From Streptomyces sp. WM6378 (GTDB lineage: Bacteria > Actinomycetota > Actinomycetes > Streptomycetales > Streptomycetaceae), in contig NZ_LGDD01000020.1 in the NCBI RefSeq assembly GCF_001279695.1, positions 1 through 19,705 of the forward strand: a stretch of 19,705 nucleotides of DNA. The letters are read 5' to 3'. Shown here piece after piece: positions 7,382 through 13,847 of this stretch. Made by a program: the position numbers and the translations under genes. Below the pieces are notes generated by a model. It was given only the letters and a program-made list of their open reading frames with translations, searched no databases and was not told the DNA's origin. Every line of letters begins with the position of its first letter. Within the stretch, counting starts at the first letter, position 1.

Positions 7382-7545
7382 GGCGGTGCTCTCCCCGGTG
7401 ATGAGATTTCGCGTTCGCGACCCTCGGGGGAGGATCTCCGCCGGACTATACGCGACGTGTATACATCGAGTGCATAGTGAGGCGTGGGGTGGCCGGAATG
7501 GGGAGGGTGGCCCGGATCGGGGGCCCGTGGAGATACGGGGGAGGT
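7382..7545. other. Intergenic region upstream of the deacetylase gene
   Basis: No gene is visible. It contains a TATAGT hexamer on the minus strand (complement of 7445-7450) and a nearby GTATAC palindrome, which make this the probable promoter region of the deacetylase lipoprotein. No convincing -35 box is placed at normal spacing. Confidence 0.3.
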
Positions 7546-7559
7546 GCCGCCAGGGCGGC
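7546..7559 (-). terminator. Possible hairpin downstream of the dehydrogenase gene
   Basis: GCCGCC-AG-GGCGGC is a perfect 6-bp inverted repeat beginning 5 nt after the dehydrogenase stop. The 2-nt loop would open to a 4- to 6-nt loop in RNA. There is no T-run. Position is the main support. Confidence 0.35.
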
Positions 7560-7563
7560 CCCG

Positions 7564-8742
7564 TCAGCGATACGTGCCGAACCGCTCCGTGATGACGGGC
7601 AGTGTCTCTGCCGCGAGGGCGTGGGCGGCCGTGCGCGGAGTCGTCCCGTCGCCCTCGGCGCGTATCAGCGTCCGCTCGACGAGGCCTCGCATCGCGCGCC
7701 GGGTGTGGGCGAAGGCCTCGTCCGCGTCGGCGCCCAGGTCGCCGAACAGCGTCCACCACCACCAGGCGTTGGTGGCGGAGTTGACCACGACGTCCGGCAG
7801 CACCGTGACACCGCGCCCGGCGAGCAGTCGCTCGGCATCCGCGAGCACCGGCATGTTCGCCGCCTCGACGATCCAACGGGCCGTGATCCTGGCCTGGTTG
7901 AGGCTGTCGATCGCGTACGAGACCGCGGCCGGGACCAGCACCTCCGCGTCGACGGCAAGCCAGTCCCCACCGGGCAGTTCGCGGTCCCGGGGCCCAAGGG
8001 CCGAGCGGTCGACGGCCCCGTGCGCGTCGCGCGCGGCGAGCAGCGCCTCCACGTCGAGGCCCTCGGGGTTGGCGACCGTGCCCTTGATGTCGGCCACCGC
8101 GACGATCTTCAGGCCGGCCCGGGAGAGGAACCGGGCGGTGGCGCCGCCCATGGTGCCGAACCCCTGCACCGCGACGCGCGTCCCGTCGTACGCGGTGCCG
8201 GTACGGTCCAGGGCGGTCAGGACCGACTCGGCGACCCCGCAGCCGCCGACCAGTTCGTCAAGGCCGATCCCGTCGACTTGCACGGCGAAGGCATCGGAGA
8301 GGCGCCGCCTGGCGGCTGCTTCGTCGTCGAGCAGCGGATAAACCGCCTGAACGGTGGAGACGAGGCCCGCCTCCGCGGCCGCCCGGTCGACGAGATCCTG
8401 GCTGAGACCGAGATCCTCGCCCGTCGTCCAGAAGCTCTCGATGTACGGGCGCATGGCGCGCAAGTAGCGGACCAGCACGCCGTACGCCTCAGGGTGCCGC
8501 GGATCGCAGTCGATGCCGCCCTTCGCGCCGCCGAGCGGGATGTAGTGGCTCCGTGGGTCGTAGTGCAGGGCCTCCTTCATCGTCATGCCGCGGGCGAGCC
8601 CGGCGACCTCCTCCTGGGTGCACCCGGGCCGCATGCGCAGCCCGCCGCTGGACACGCCGCGAATCAGCCGGTCGATGACGAGGTGGCCGCGGCGGCCGGT
8701 GAGGTGATCGGTCCAGGAGAGCGCGACGAGAGGAGGAGTCAT
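7564..8742 (-). CDS. Glu/Leu/Phe/Val family amino-acid dehydrogenase
   Basis: A 392-residue NAD(P)-dependent oxidative deaminase-type enzyme. ATG at 8742 begins MTPPLVALSWTDH; an in-frame GTG three codons earlier is an alternative, and the upstream frame has no family similarity. The dimerisation/catalytic domain shows PLGGAKGGI (69-77), with Lys74 the likely catalytic lysine, and TGEDLGLS. The Rossmann domain shows VAVQGFGTMGG with GxGxxG at 194-199 and VADIKG after beta-2. EAANMPVL and VLPDVVVNSATNAWWWW are also typical. The family converts amino acids such as glutamate or valine to 2-oxo acids plus ammonia; the exact substrate is not decided by motifs I can read. The GNAT gene ends 26 nt upstream on the same strand, so a two-gene operon is likely. 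Confidence 0.92.
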   Translation of the reverse strand: MTPPLVALSWTDHLTGRRGHLVIDRLIRGVSSGGLRMRPGCTQEEVAGLARGMTMKEALHYDPRSHYIPLGGAKGGIDCDPRHPEAYGVLVRYLRAMRPYIESFWTTGEDLGLSQDLVDRAAAEAGLVSTVQAVYPLLDDEAAARRRLSDAFAVQVDGIGLDELVGGCGVAESVLTALDRTGTAYDGTRVAVQGFGTMGGATARFLSRAGLKIVAVADIKGTVANPEGLDVEALLAARDAHGAVDRSALGPRDRELPGGDWLAVDAEVLVPAAVSYAIDSLNQARITARWIVEAANMPVLADAERLLAGRGVTVLPDVVVNSATNAWWWWTLFGDLGADADEAFAHTRRAMRGLVERTLIRAEGDGTTPRTAAHALAAETLPVITERFGTYR

Positions 8743-8768
8743 GCCGCGCACCCTAACTGAACGATGAG

Positions 8769-9389
8769 TCAGTACGGGAGCGTGCCGAGGCCGGCCCCGT
8801 CCGGCCAGGGGTCGCCCGCCACCCGGGCGTGCAGGTGCTCGTCGTGCCACCCGTCGGCGTGCAGCAGCGCGCTGCGCATCGTGCCCTCCAGGGCGAATCC
8901 GGCCCGCTGTGCCACCCGGCACGACGCCGGGTTCCCCACCGAGTGCGAGATCCGCAGCCGGTGCAGCCCGAGCTCCTCAAGGGCCCACCGGCTGACCCGC
9001 AACGTGGCGTCGAGCACGGCGCCCCCGCCCCGGCCGGACGGCAGCAGCCAGTACAGGAACTCCGCGCTGCCGCCCCGCAGATCGAGATCGCCGAGCCCGA
9101 TCAGGCCCACCGCCTGGTCGTCCTCGCGCCGTGAGATCGCCCAGACCGCCGAGGCCTCCTCGGTCCAGCGCTGCCCCCAGCGGGCGATCTTCTCGCGGGC
9201 GGAGTCCGGCGTCAGCGCTTCGGGCCGGTTCCACTGCACGATCTCCGGATCCAGGCACGCGGCCACCAGAACGTTCGCGTCGGACTCCCGCCAGGGGCGC
9301 AGCTCACGCCCGCCGGGCAGGACGAAGGAGGGCTGCTGCTGCCGGGCCAGCCGGCCGGCGGGTACCACGGGAGGTATCGGAGTGATCAT
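8769..9389 (-). CDS. GNAT family N-acetyltransferase (RimJ/RimL-like)
   Basis: A 206-residue cytoplasmic acetyl-CoA-dependent acetyltransferase. Core segments in order are LRPWRESDANVLVAACLDPEIVQWN at the N-terminus (typical of the RimJ/L group), VGLIGLGDLDLRGGSAEFLYWL (beta-4 region), the acetyl-CoA pyrophosphate loop around PSGRGGG, then LGLHRLRISHSVGNPASCRVAQRAGFALEG, which is the N-x-x-S-x-x-x-x-x-x-x-GF motif. ATG at 9389 (MITPIPPV) is the best start because the longer frame would cover the divergent promoter. The ribosome binding site is weak, so the start is moderately sure. The acceptor (a ribosomal protein N-terminus, amine or antibiotic) is unknown. The gene probably heads an operon with the dehydrogenase. 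Confidence 0.9.
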   Translation of the reverse strand: MITPIPPVVPAGRLARQQQPSFVLPGGRELRPWRESDANVLVAACLDPEIVQWNRPEALTPDSAREKIARWGQRWTEEASAVWAISRREDDQAVGLIGLGDLDLRGGSAEFLYWLLPSGRGGGAVLDATLRVSRWALEELGLHRLRISHSVGNPASCRVAQRAGFALEGTMRSALLHADGWHDEHLHARVAGDPWPDGAGLGTLPY

Positions 9390-9459
9390 CCCCGCATCAT
9401 GGCAGGCGCCGCCGGGCGGCTCCGGGGAATCCGGCCGCCCGGATCCGCGTTCCACAGCC

Positions 9460-9909
9460 ATGACGGCATTCGAGGCACCTCAGGAAGCGCTGCTGAAACT
9501 GGTCGCCGAGCAGGACGGTGGCGTCCTGGTCACACTGAAGCGGGACGGCCGGCCCCAGCTCTCCAACGTGAACCACGCCTACTACCCCGACGAGGGCGTC
9601 ATCAAGGTGTCGCTCACGGACGACCGGGCCAAGACGAAGAACCTGCGCCGCGACCCCCGCGCCAGCTACCACGTGACCAGCGAGGACCGCTGGGCGTGGA
9701 CGGTGGCCGAGGGGACCGCCGACCTCACCCCGGTCGCCGCCGACCCGCACGACGACACGGTCGAGGAACTGGTCACCCTCTACCGGGACGTACGCGGCGA
9801 GCACCCCGACTGGGACGAGTACCGCAAGGTCATGGTCCGCGACCGGCGCCTGGTGCTGCGGCTGCGCGTGGAGCGGGCGTACGGCCAGCCGCGCCAGGGC
9901 GGGGCCTGA
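9460..9909 (+). CDS. PPOX-class (probably F420-dependent) oxidoreductase
   Basis: A 149-residue split-barrel flavin/deazaflavin-binding protein. ATG at 9460 is clear from the family's usual length. Segments include GVLVTLKRDGRPQLSNVNHAYY (first strands), IKVSLTDDRAKTKNLRRDPRASYHV (the lysine/arginine-rich cofactor phosphate-binding stretch) and EYRKVMVRDRRLVLRLRVERAYG at the C-terminus. This order matches small actinobacterial PPOX proteins, several of which use F420 (Rv1155-type). Cofactor assignment is by family analogy. The gene is divergent from the GNAT gene with 70 bp between starts; the ribosome binding site is poor. Confidence 0.9.
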   Translation: MTAFEAPQEALLKLVAEQDGGVLVTLKRDGRPQLSNVNHAYYPDEGVIKVSLTDDRAKTKNLRRDPRASYHVTSEDRWAWTVAEGTADLTPVAADPHDDTVEELVTLYRDVRGEHPDWDEYRKVMVRDRRLVLRLRVERAYGQPRQGGA

Positions 9910-9985
9910 CCGGCCGACGCCGCCTCGACGGTCCCGGCAAGGTGCCTGCGCGACGGATGCACATAATAGAAATACCCCGAGCCCC

Positions 9986-9991
9986 AGGAGG
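9986..9991 (+). promoter_or_regulatory. AGGAGG ribosome binding site that fixes the MBL-fold gene start
   Basis: A full Shine-Dalgarno core with only 4 nt before the GTG at 9996. It decides against the much longer upstream open frame. The CATAAT at 9962-9967 just upstream is the best -10-like hexamer and also argues that translation starts after it. Confidence 0.6.
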
Positions 9992-9995
9992 TGCC

Positions 9996-11195
9996 GTGAC
10001 CGGCGCTGGATCCCTGCTTCCCCTGCGTTCCAGACTCCGCGAGCTGCGGCCCGACGCGTTCGGCGCCGACCCGGCGGGGGAGCGAATGGCTCGCATCCGC
10101 CGCTCGCCGAACTTCGCGGACGGCGTGTTCCAGAACCCCGAGGGTGCGCGCAGCCGGCCATCGGGCTCGACCCTGGAGTTCGCGAAGCAGTTCTTCGCGA
10201 AGGAGCAGCGCGTACGCCGCGCGCCCACCGGCACCGTCCCGGTCCACCCGACCACCCTCGCCGACATCGCGAAGCCGCCCGCCACCGGGCTGCGGCTCAC
10301 CTGGATGGGGCATTCGAGCGTGCTCGCCGAGATCGACGGGCGGCGCGTCCTGTTCGACCCGGTGTGGGGCGAGCGCTGCTCCCCCTTCGCCTTCGCCGGA
10401 CCCAAGCGGCTGCACCCCGTCCCGCTGCCGCTGGCCTCGCTCGGCCCGGTCGACGTCGTCGTCATCTCCCACGACCACTACGACCACCTCGACCTGCCGA
10501 CCATCCGCGCCCTGGCCGGAACCGGCACGGTGTTCGCGGTGCCGCTCGGCGTCGGCGCCCACCTGGAGCACTGGGGCGTGCCCGCCGAGCGGATCCACGA
10601 GCTGGACTGGAACGAGTCCGTCAAGGTCGACGGGATCACCCTCACCGCGACCCCGGCCCGCCACTTCTGCGGCCGCGGCCTGCGCAACCAGCAGCACACC
10701 CTCTGGGCGTCCTGGGCGGTGACCGGTCCCGAGCACCGGATCTACCACAGCGGGGACACGGGCTACTTCGGCGGCTTCAAGGACATCGGCGCGGAGCACG
10801 GCCCGTTCGACGCCACCATGATCCAGATCGGTGCCTACAGCGAGTTCTGGCCCGACATCCACATGACTCCCGCCGAGGGCCTGCGCGCCCACCTTGACCT
10901 CCAGGGCGGCGCCCCGCACGGCGTGATCATGCCGATCCACTGGGGCACCTTCAACCTCGCCCCGCACGCCTGGGCCGAGCCCGGCGAGTGGACCAAGGAC
11001 GCCGCCGAGGAGGCCGAGCAGCCGGCCGCGTTCCCCCGCCCCGGCGAGCCTTTCGAGCCCGCGGGCCGGCTGCCCGTGACCCCCTGGTGGCAGCCGCTGT
11101 CCGCGCCCCTCGCTCACCCGTGGCGCGTCCCCGAAGGCCCGGCCGTCACACCGCCGGTCCCGGTGGGCGAGCTGGATCTGGCGGGGGAACGGTGA
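9996..11195 (+). CDS. MBL-fold metallo-hydrolase, NAPE-PLD/UlaG-like
   Basis: A 399-residue hydrolase. GTG at 9996 follows AGGAGG. The N-terminal about 90 residues are helical (RRSPNFADGVFQNPEG) and resemble the leader of NAPE-phospholipase-D-like bacterial proteins. Metal-binding motifs are SHDHYDHLD with His159, His161, Asp163 and His164 (HxHxDH), then TPARHFCGRG, YHSGDTGYF with the bridging Asp, and MPIHWGTF with the last His. LTWMGHSSVLAEIDG at about 101-115 is the typical first beta strand. Family members cleave phosphodiester or lactone bonds with two zinc ions; a lipid phosphodiester is a reasonable guess only. There is no signal peptide. The gene follows the PPOX gene by 86 bp on the same strand, probably with its own promoter. 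Confidence 0.92.
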   Translation: MTGAGSLLPLRSRLRELRPDAFGADPAGERMARIRRSPNFADGVFQNPEGARSRPSGSTLEFAKQFFAKEQRVRRAPTGTVPVHPTTLADIAKPPATGLRLTWMGHSSVLAEIDGRRVLFDPVWGERCSPFAFAGPKRLHPVPLPLASLGPVDVVVISHDHYDHLDLPTIRALAGTGTVFAVPLGVGAHLEHWGVPAERIHELDWNESVKVDGITLTATPARHFCGRGLRNQQHTLWASWAVTGPEHRIYHSGDTGYFGGFKDIGAEHGPFDATMIQIGAYSEFWPDIHMTPAEGLRAHLDLQGGAPHGVIMPIHWGTFNLAPHAWAEPGEWTKDAAEEAEQPAAFPRPGEPFEPAGRLPVTPWWQPLSAPLAHPWRVPEGPAVTPPVPVGELDLAGER

Positions 11196-11344
11196 GGTGA
11201 AGCCGTCGTCCGCCCGTCAGCGGTAGGCGGCAGAGCCCGACGCGCCACAGGCTGCTGTTGAGCGCGGGCGGCGGATGGGGCGTCCTCGGGGCGGTGCTCA
11301 CCCCGCCTCCCCTCCGCCGGGTCGTACGTACTGGGAGGAAACGG

Positions 11345-11887
11345 CTACTCGATGCCCGAGACCTTGAACACGGTGCGGGCCGTCTCCTTGTCGATACAGG
11401 ACGCCATCTGCCGCAGTGCCGTCTCGTCGCAGCGGAGCAGGCCTTCCTCGACGCTGGTGCGGGCATCGGCGTCCAGAACGTGCCACAGAGGGGGATTGGC
11501 GATCAGTACCTTCGGGTCGAGCTCGGCCCGGTTGCCGTCGGCGTCCCGCAGCACCAGGCGCTGGGCGACGCCATTGGACCAGCGCACCGAGACCAGCCGG
11601 TCGGTGCGTACGGTGCGCTCGCCGAACAGGCTCCGGGAGACCAGGCGGCCCCGGGCCGCCGACACCCGGGCCGGCCACAGGACCAGGAGCAGGATGACGC
11701 CCAGGCTCAGCCACAGTGCGGCGCGCAGGTCGGTGAGGGTGTCGGCCAGTGCGTCGACCGTCACCAGCAGGGCGCACAGCAGGGCCGCGTACCCCACGGC
11801 CGAGCGGGCCTCGCCCGCCCAGGTCGTGTCGTGCGCGAGCGGCGCCGCCCGGTCCCCCGGCGCGGCCCGCGTGGTCCGTCTTCCCAT
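11345..11887 (-). CDS. Two-TM membrane protein with PH-like cytoplasmic tail
   Basis: A 180-residue protein of unknown function. ATG at 11887 is chosen because upstream in-frame sequence (to 11983) covers the repeat array and overlaps the antiporter gene end. A short basic N-terminus is followed by two TM helices (about 29-49 and 55-72). A soluble tail of beta-strand character follows (RGRLVSRSLFGERTVRTDRLVSVRWSNGVAQRLVLRDADGN), then a helical end. TM pair plus this tail resembles bacterial PH-domain membrane proteins common in Streptomyces. No catalytic motif is visible. Three 11-bp-phased repeats lie 51-77 bp upstream on the coding strand, linking it by regulation to the ion/sensor genes to the right. 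Confidence 0.75.
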   Translation of the reverse strand: MGRRTTRAAPGDRAAPLAHDTTWAGEARSAVGYAALLCALLVTVDALADTLTDLRAALWLSLGVILLLVLWPARVSAARGRLVSRSLFGERTVRTDRLVSVRWSNGVAQRLVLRDADGNRAELDPKVLIANPPLWHVLDADARTSVEEGLLRCDETALRQMASCIDKETARTVFKVSGIE

Positions 11888-11937
11888 GCCGGGACCGTAA
11901 GGGCACGAGGCACGGATGTCGTGGTGCGAAGGCCAGT

Positions 11938-11964
11938 CTTGATGGGCGTCTGACGACTTCCTGA
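11938..11964 (-). promoter_or_regulatory. Triple 11-bp direct repeat (TCAGG/TCAGA/TCAAG) upstream of the PH-like gene
   Basis: On the minus strand, TCAGG (11960-11964), TCAGA (11949-11953) and TCAAG (11938-11942) are spaced exactly 11 bp apart, one helical turn. They point toward the start at 11887. This is the pattern of tandem sites for an OmpR/PhoB-type response regulator. The same pattern recurs at 13644, 13709, 16401 and 17316. Confidence 0.55.
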
Positions 11965-11975
11965 CGCCGGGGAGG

Positions 11976-13550
11976 TCAGGCATCCGCGAGCCGGGCCTCC
12001 TCCAGATCGAGTGAGCGCTGGAGGCGACGCCGGGTGGTCTCGCTTATGCGGTGGTCGTCGTAGAGGCGCTGGAGCTCGGCGGCCTCCTCCACGATCAGAT
12101 CGCGGCGCAGCTGGCGGTAGACGTGGTCGGCGGTCTCGGTCCGGCCGTTGGCGCCGTCGGTGTCGTCGAGGCGTTCGCGGGCGTGCTCCCGGCGGGCGAG
12201 GAGGGCGCGGCGGAGCCGGTCGGCGACCACGTCGGGGACGGCCTCCAACTCGGCGATCTCCTCCAGGCGGCGCAGCCCGGCATCGGCGAGGCTGAGCCGG
12301 GCCTCGGCCTCCTCGCGTTCGGTGTGGTCCGGTTCCAGCGCTATGCCGGAGCGGCGGACCACGGACGAGAGGGAGAAACCCTGCACGACGAGCGTCACCA
12401 CGACCACGGCCGTGGTGAGGACCAGGACCAGGGGGCGTCCGGCGAGCCTGCCGCCGTCGGGGGTGACGACGGGGATGGAGAGTGCGGCGGCCAGCGGCAT
12501 GACGCCCCGGGTGCCCGCCCAGGAAAGGACCACGGGGACCCGCCAGTTGGTCCTGGCCCGGCCGCTCCTGCGCTGGATCAGCGCGGAGAGCGGGAAGATC
12601 CACAGCATCCGGATCGCGATCAGGGTGCCGGCCAGGGCGAGTGCGTACAGCGGCCACAGCCGGTCGCCGTCGCCCAGTTCGCGGATCAGGCCGGGCAGGG
12701 AGAGCCCGATCAGGCTGAAGACCACGCTCTCCAGGAGGAAGACCACCGTGCCGTACACGGCGTGCAGTTGGAGCCGTATGCGGGAACTGGTCAGCCGGTC
12801 CGAGCGGCCGCCGAGCAGCACACCCGCGACCACCACGGAGGTGACCCCGGACGTGTGGGCGGCCTCGGCCAGCACATAGGCCGCGTACGGGGTGACGAGT
12901 GCGATCACGGTCTCCAGGACCGGTTCCTCGGTGCGCCGCCGGATCAGCGCGACGATACCGGCGGTCGCTGCTCCGATGAGGGTGCCGCCGCCCGCGAGCA
13001 GCGCGAACTCGCCGCCCGCGCCCGCCCAGGAGACGGCCGAGGCGGCGACCGCGACGCTCACCGCCACCTTGAACAGGACCAGCGAGGTGGCGTCGTTGAA
13101 CAGGCTCTCGGCCTGCACGAGGACCTGGACCCGGGGAGGAAGGGCGAGACGGCGGCCGAGCGCGGTGACCGCCACCGGGTCGGTGCTGGCGAGAACCGCC
13201 CCGAGGACCAGCGCCATCTGCCAGGGCAGCGGCGTCAGTACGGACGCGACGAAGCCCACCACCGCGGCGGAGGCGAGCACCAGGCCGAACGCCAGGACCC
13301 CCACCGGCTTCCACACGGCGCGCAGCTCCCGCCAGGAGATCTCCTCGGCGCTGGCGTACAGGAGCGGCGGCAGCACGACGAGGCCGATGAGCTCCGGCGT
13401 CACGTGGATCGCGGGGCTGCCCGGCAGCAGGGCCACGGTCAGCCCCGCGACGACCAGGAGCGAGGGGGCGGGGATGCGCCATCGGCGGGCGCCCGTGGCC
13501 ACCAGCGTGGCGAGCACCACGAGGAACAAGACCGTACCGACGCCGCGCAT
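11976..13550 (-). CDS. Na+/H+ antiporter (CPA1/NhaP-type)
   Basis: A 524-residue membrane exchanger that extrudes Na+ (or K+) for H+. ATG at 13550 with GGGGGC upstream begins a TM helix at once (MRGVGTVLFLVVLATL); the longer frame adds an unlikely leader. About twelve hydrophobic segments precede residue 410. Ion-binding motifs of CPA1 transporters are present: LASTDPVAV with Asp124 and ESLFND (148-153) with Asp153, plus SWAGTRGVMPLAAALSIP. A charged cytoplasmic tail of about 110 residues follows (repeated EEAEARL/RRLEEI/ERLDD helices), probably a regulatory coiled coil. The closest family I know is the bacterial YjcE/TIGR00831-type antiporters. It is transcribed divergently from kdpD across a region with two operator-like repeat pairs. 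Confidence 0.93.
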   Translation of the reverse strand: MRGVGTVLFLVVLATLVATGARRWRIPAPSLLVVAGLTVALLPGSPAIHVTPELIGLVVLPPLLYASAEEISWRELRAVWKPVGVLAFGLVLASAAVVGFVASVLTPLPWQMALVLGAVLASTDPVAVTALGRRLALPPRVQVLVQAESLFNDATSLVLFKVAVSVAVAASAVSWAGAGGEFALLAGGGTLIGAATAGIVALIRRRTEEPVLETVIALVTPYAAYVLAEAAHTSGVTSVVVAGVLLGGRSDRLTSSRIRLQLHAVYGTVVFLLESVVFSLIGLSLPGLIRELGDGDRLWPLYALALAGTLIAIRMLWIFPLSALIQRRSGRARTNWRVPVVLSWAGTRGVMPLAAALSIPVVTPDGGRLAGRPLVLVLTTAVVVVTLVVQGFSLSSVVRRSGIALEPDHTEREEAEARLSLADAGLRRLEEIAELEAVPDVVADRLRRALLARREHARERLDDTDGANGRTETADHVYRQLRRDLIVEEAAELQRLYDDHRISETTRRRLQRSLDLEEARLADA

Positions 13551-13643
13551 GCCGCCCCCAAGGACCGAACGCGGGCCCCGTCGGCCCGCGACGCCGACCA
13601 GACTTCCCGGCACACCGCCTTCACCCTACCGATGCGCGGATCA

Positions 13644-13659
13644 TCAAGGCGACGTCAAC
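13644..13659 (+). promoter_or_regulatory. 11-bp direct repeat pair (TCAAG/TCAAC) in the antiporter-kdpD intergenic region
   Basis: TCAAG at 13644-13648 and TCAAC at 13655-13659, spacing exactly 11 bp. It lies 94 bp upstream of the antiporter start and about 190 bp upstream of kdpD. Repeat orientation follows kdpD. Confidence 0.5.
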
Positions 13660-13708
13660 GAAGGGGCGGGTGGCCACGGGGAGGTGTCACCGCGGGCGGT
13701 CGACCGGG

Positions 13709-13724
13709 TCAGGAACGTGTCAAT
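13709..13724 (+). promoter_or_regulatory. Second 11-bp direct repeat pair (TCAGG/TCAAT) upstream of kdpD
   Basis: TCAGG at 13709-13713 and TCAAT at 13720-13724, spacing exactly 11 bp. A further TCACC at 13687 lies two turns (22 bp) earlier. It sits about 124 bp upstream of the kdpD start codon, same orientation as kdpD. Confidence 0.5.
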
Positions 13725-13832
13725 GTCGTGCGCCCCGCCCCCTCTCCCCGGCGCCGTCCGGCGATGATGCGGAGTGACACATCGGGCCCCGGCCGTGCGG
13801 GGACCCCGCGGGGCGGGGCGCGCGTACGGCGT

Positions 13833-13839
13833 GAGGAGG
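13833..13839 (+). promoter_or_regulatory. GAGGAGG ribosome binding site that fixes the kdpD start
   Basis: A strong Shine-Dalgarno sequence 8 nt before the GTG at 13848. It decides among a huge open frame that runs about 1.8 kb further upstream, antisense to the antiporter. Three consecutive GTG codons start here; the first has the best spacing. Confidence 0.75.
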
Positions 13840-13847
13840 CAGGTGCT

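Noticed and set aside
7382..7563. Small gene between the deacetylase and dehydrogenase genes
   Set aside because: The frames here have no ribosome binding site and read as composition noise; the region looks like promoter plus terminator.
11196..11344. Terminator between the MBL-fold gene and the PH-like gene
   Set aside because: Only weak stems (for example CCGCC at 11210-11214 with GGCGG at 11226-11230, 11-nt loop). One is expected between convergent genes but I cannot pick it with confidence.
12051..13847. Open frame extending kdpD about 1.8 kb upstream
   Set aside because: It is antisense to the antiporter gene, has a low-complexity composition and lacks a start signal. GAGGAGG plus GTG at 13848 and the KdpD domain start fix the true N-terminus.
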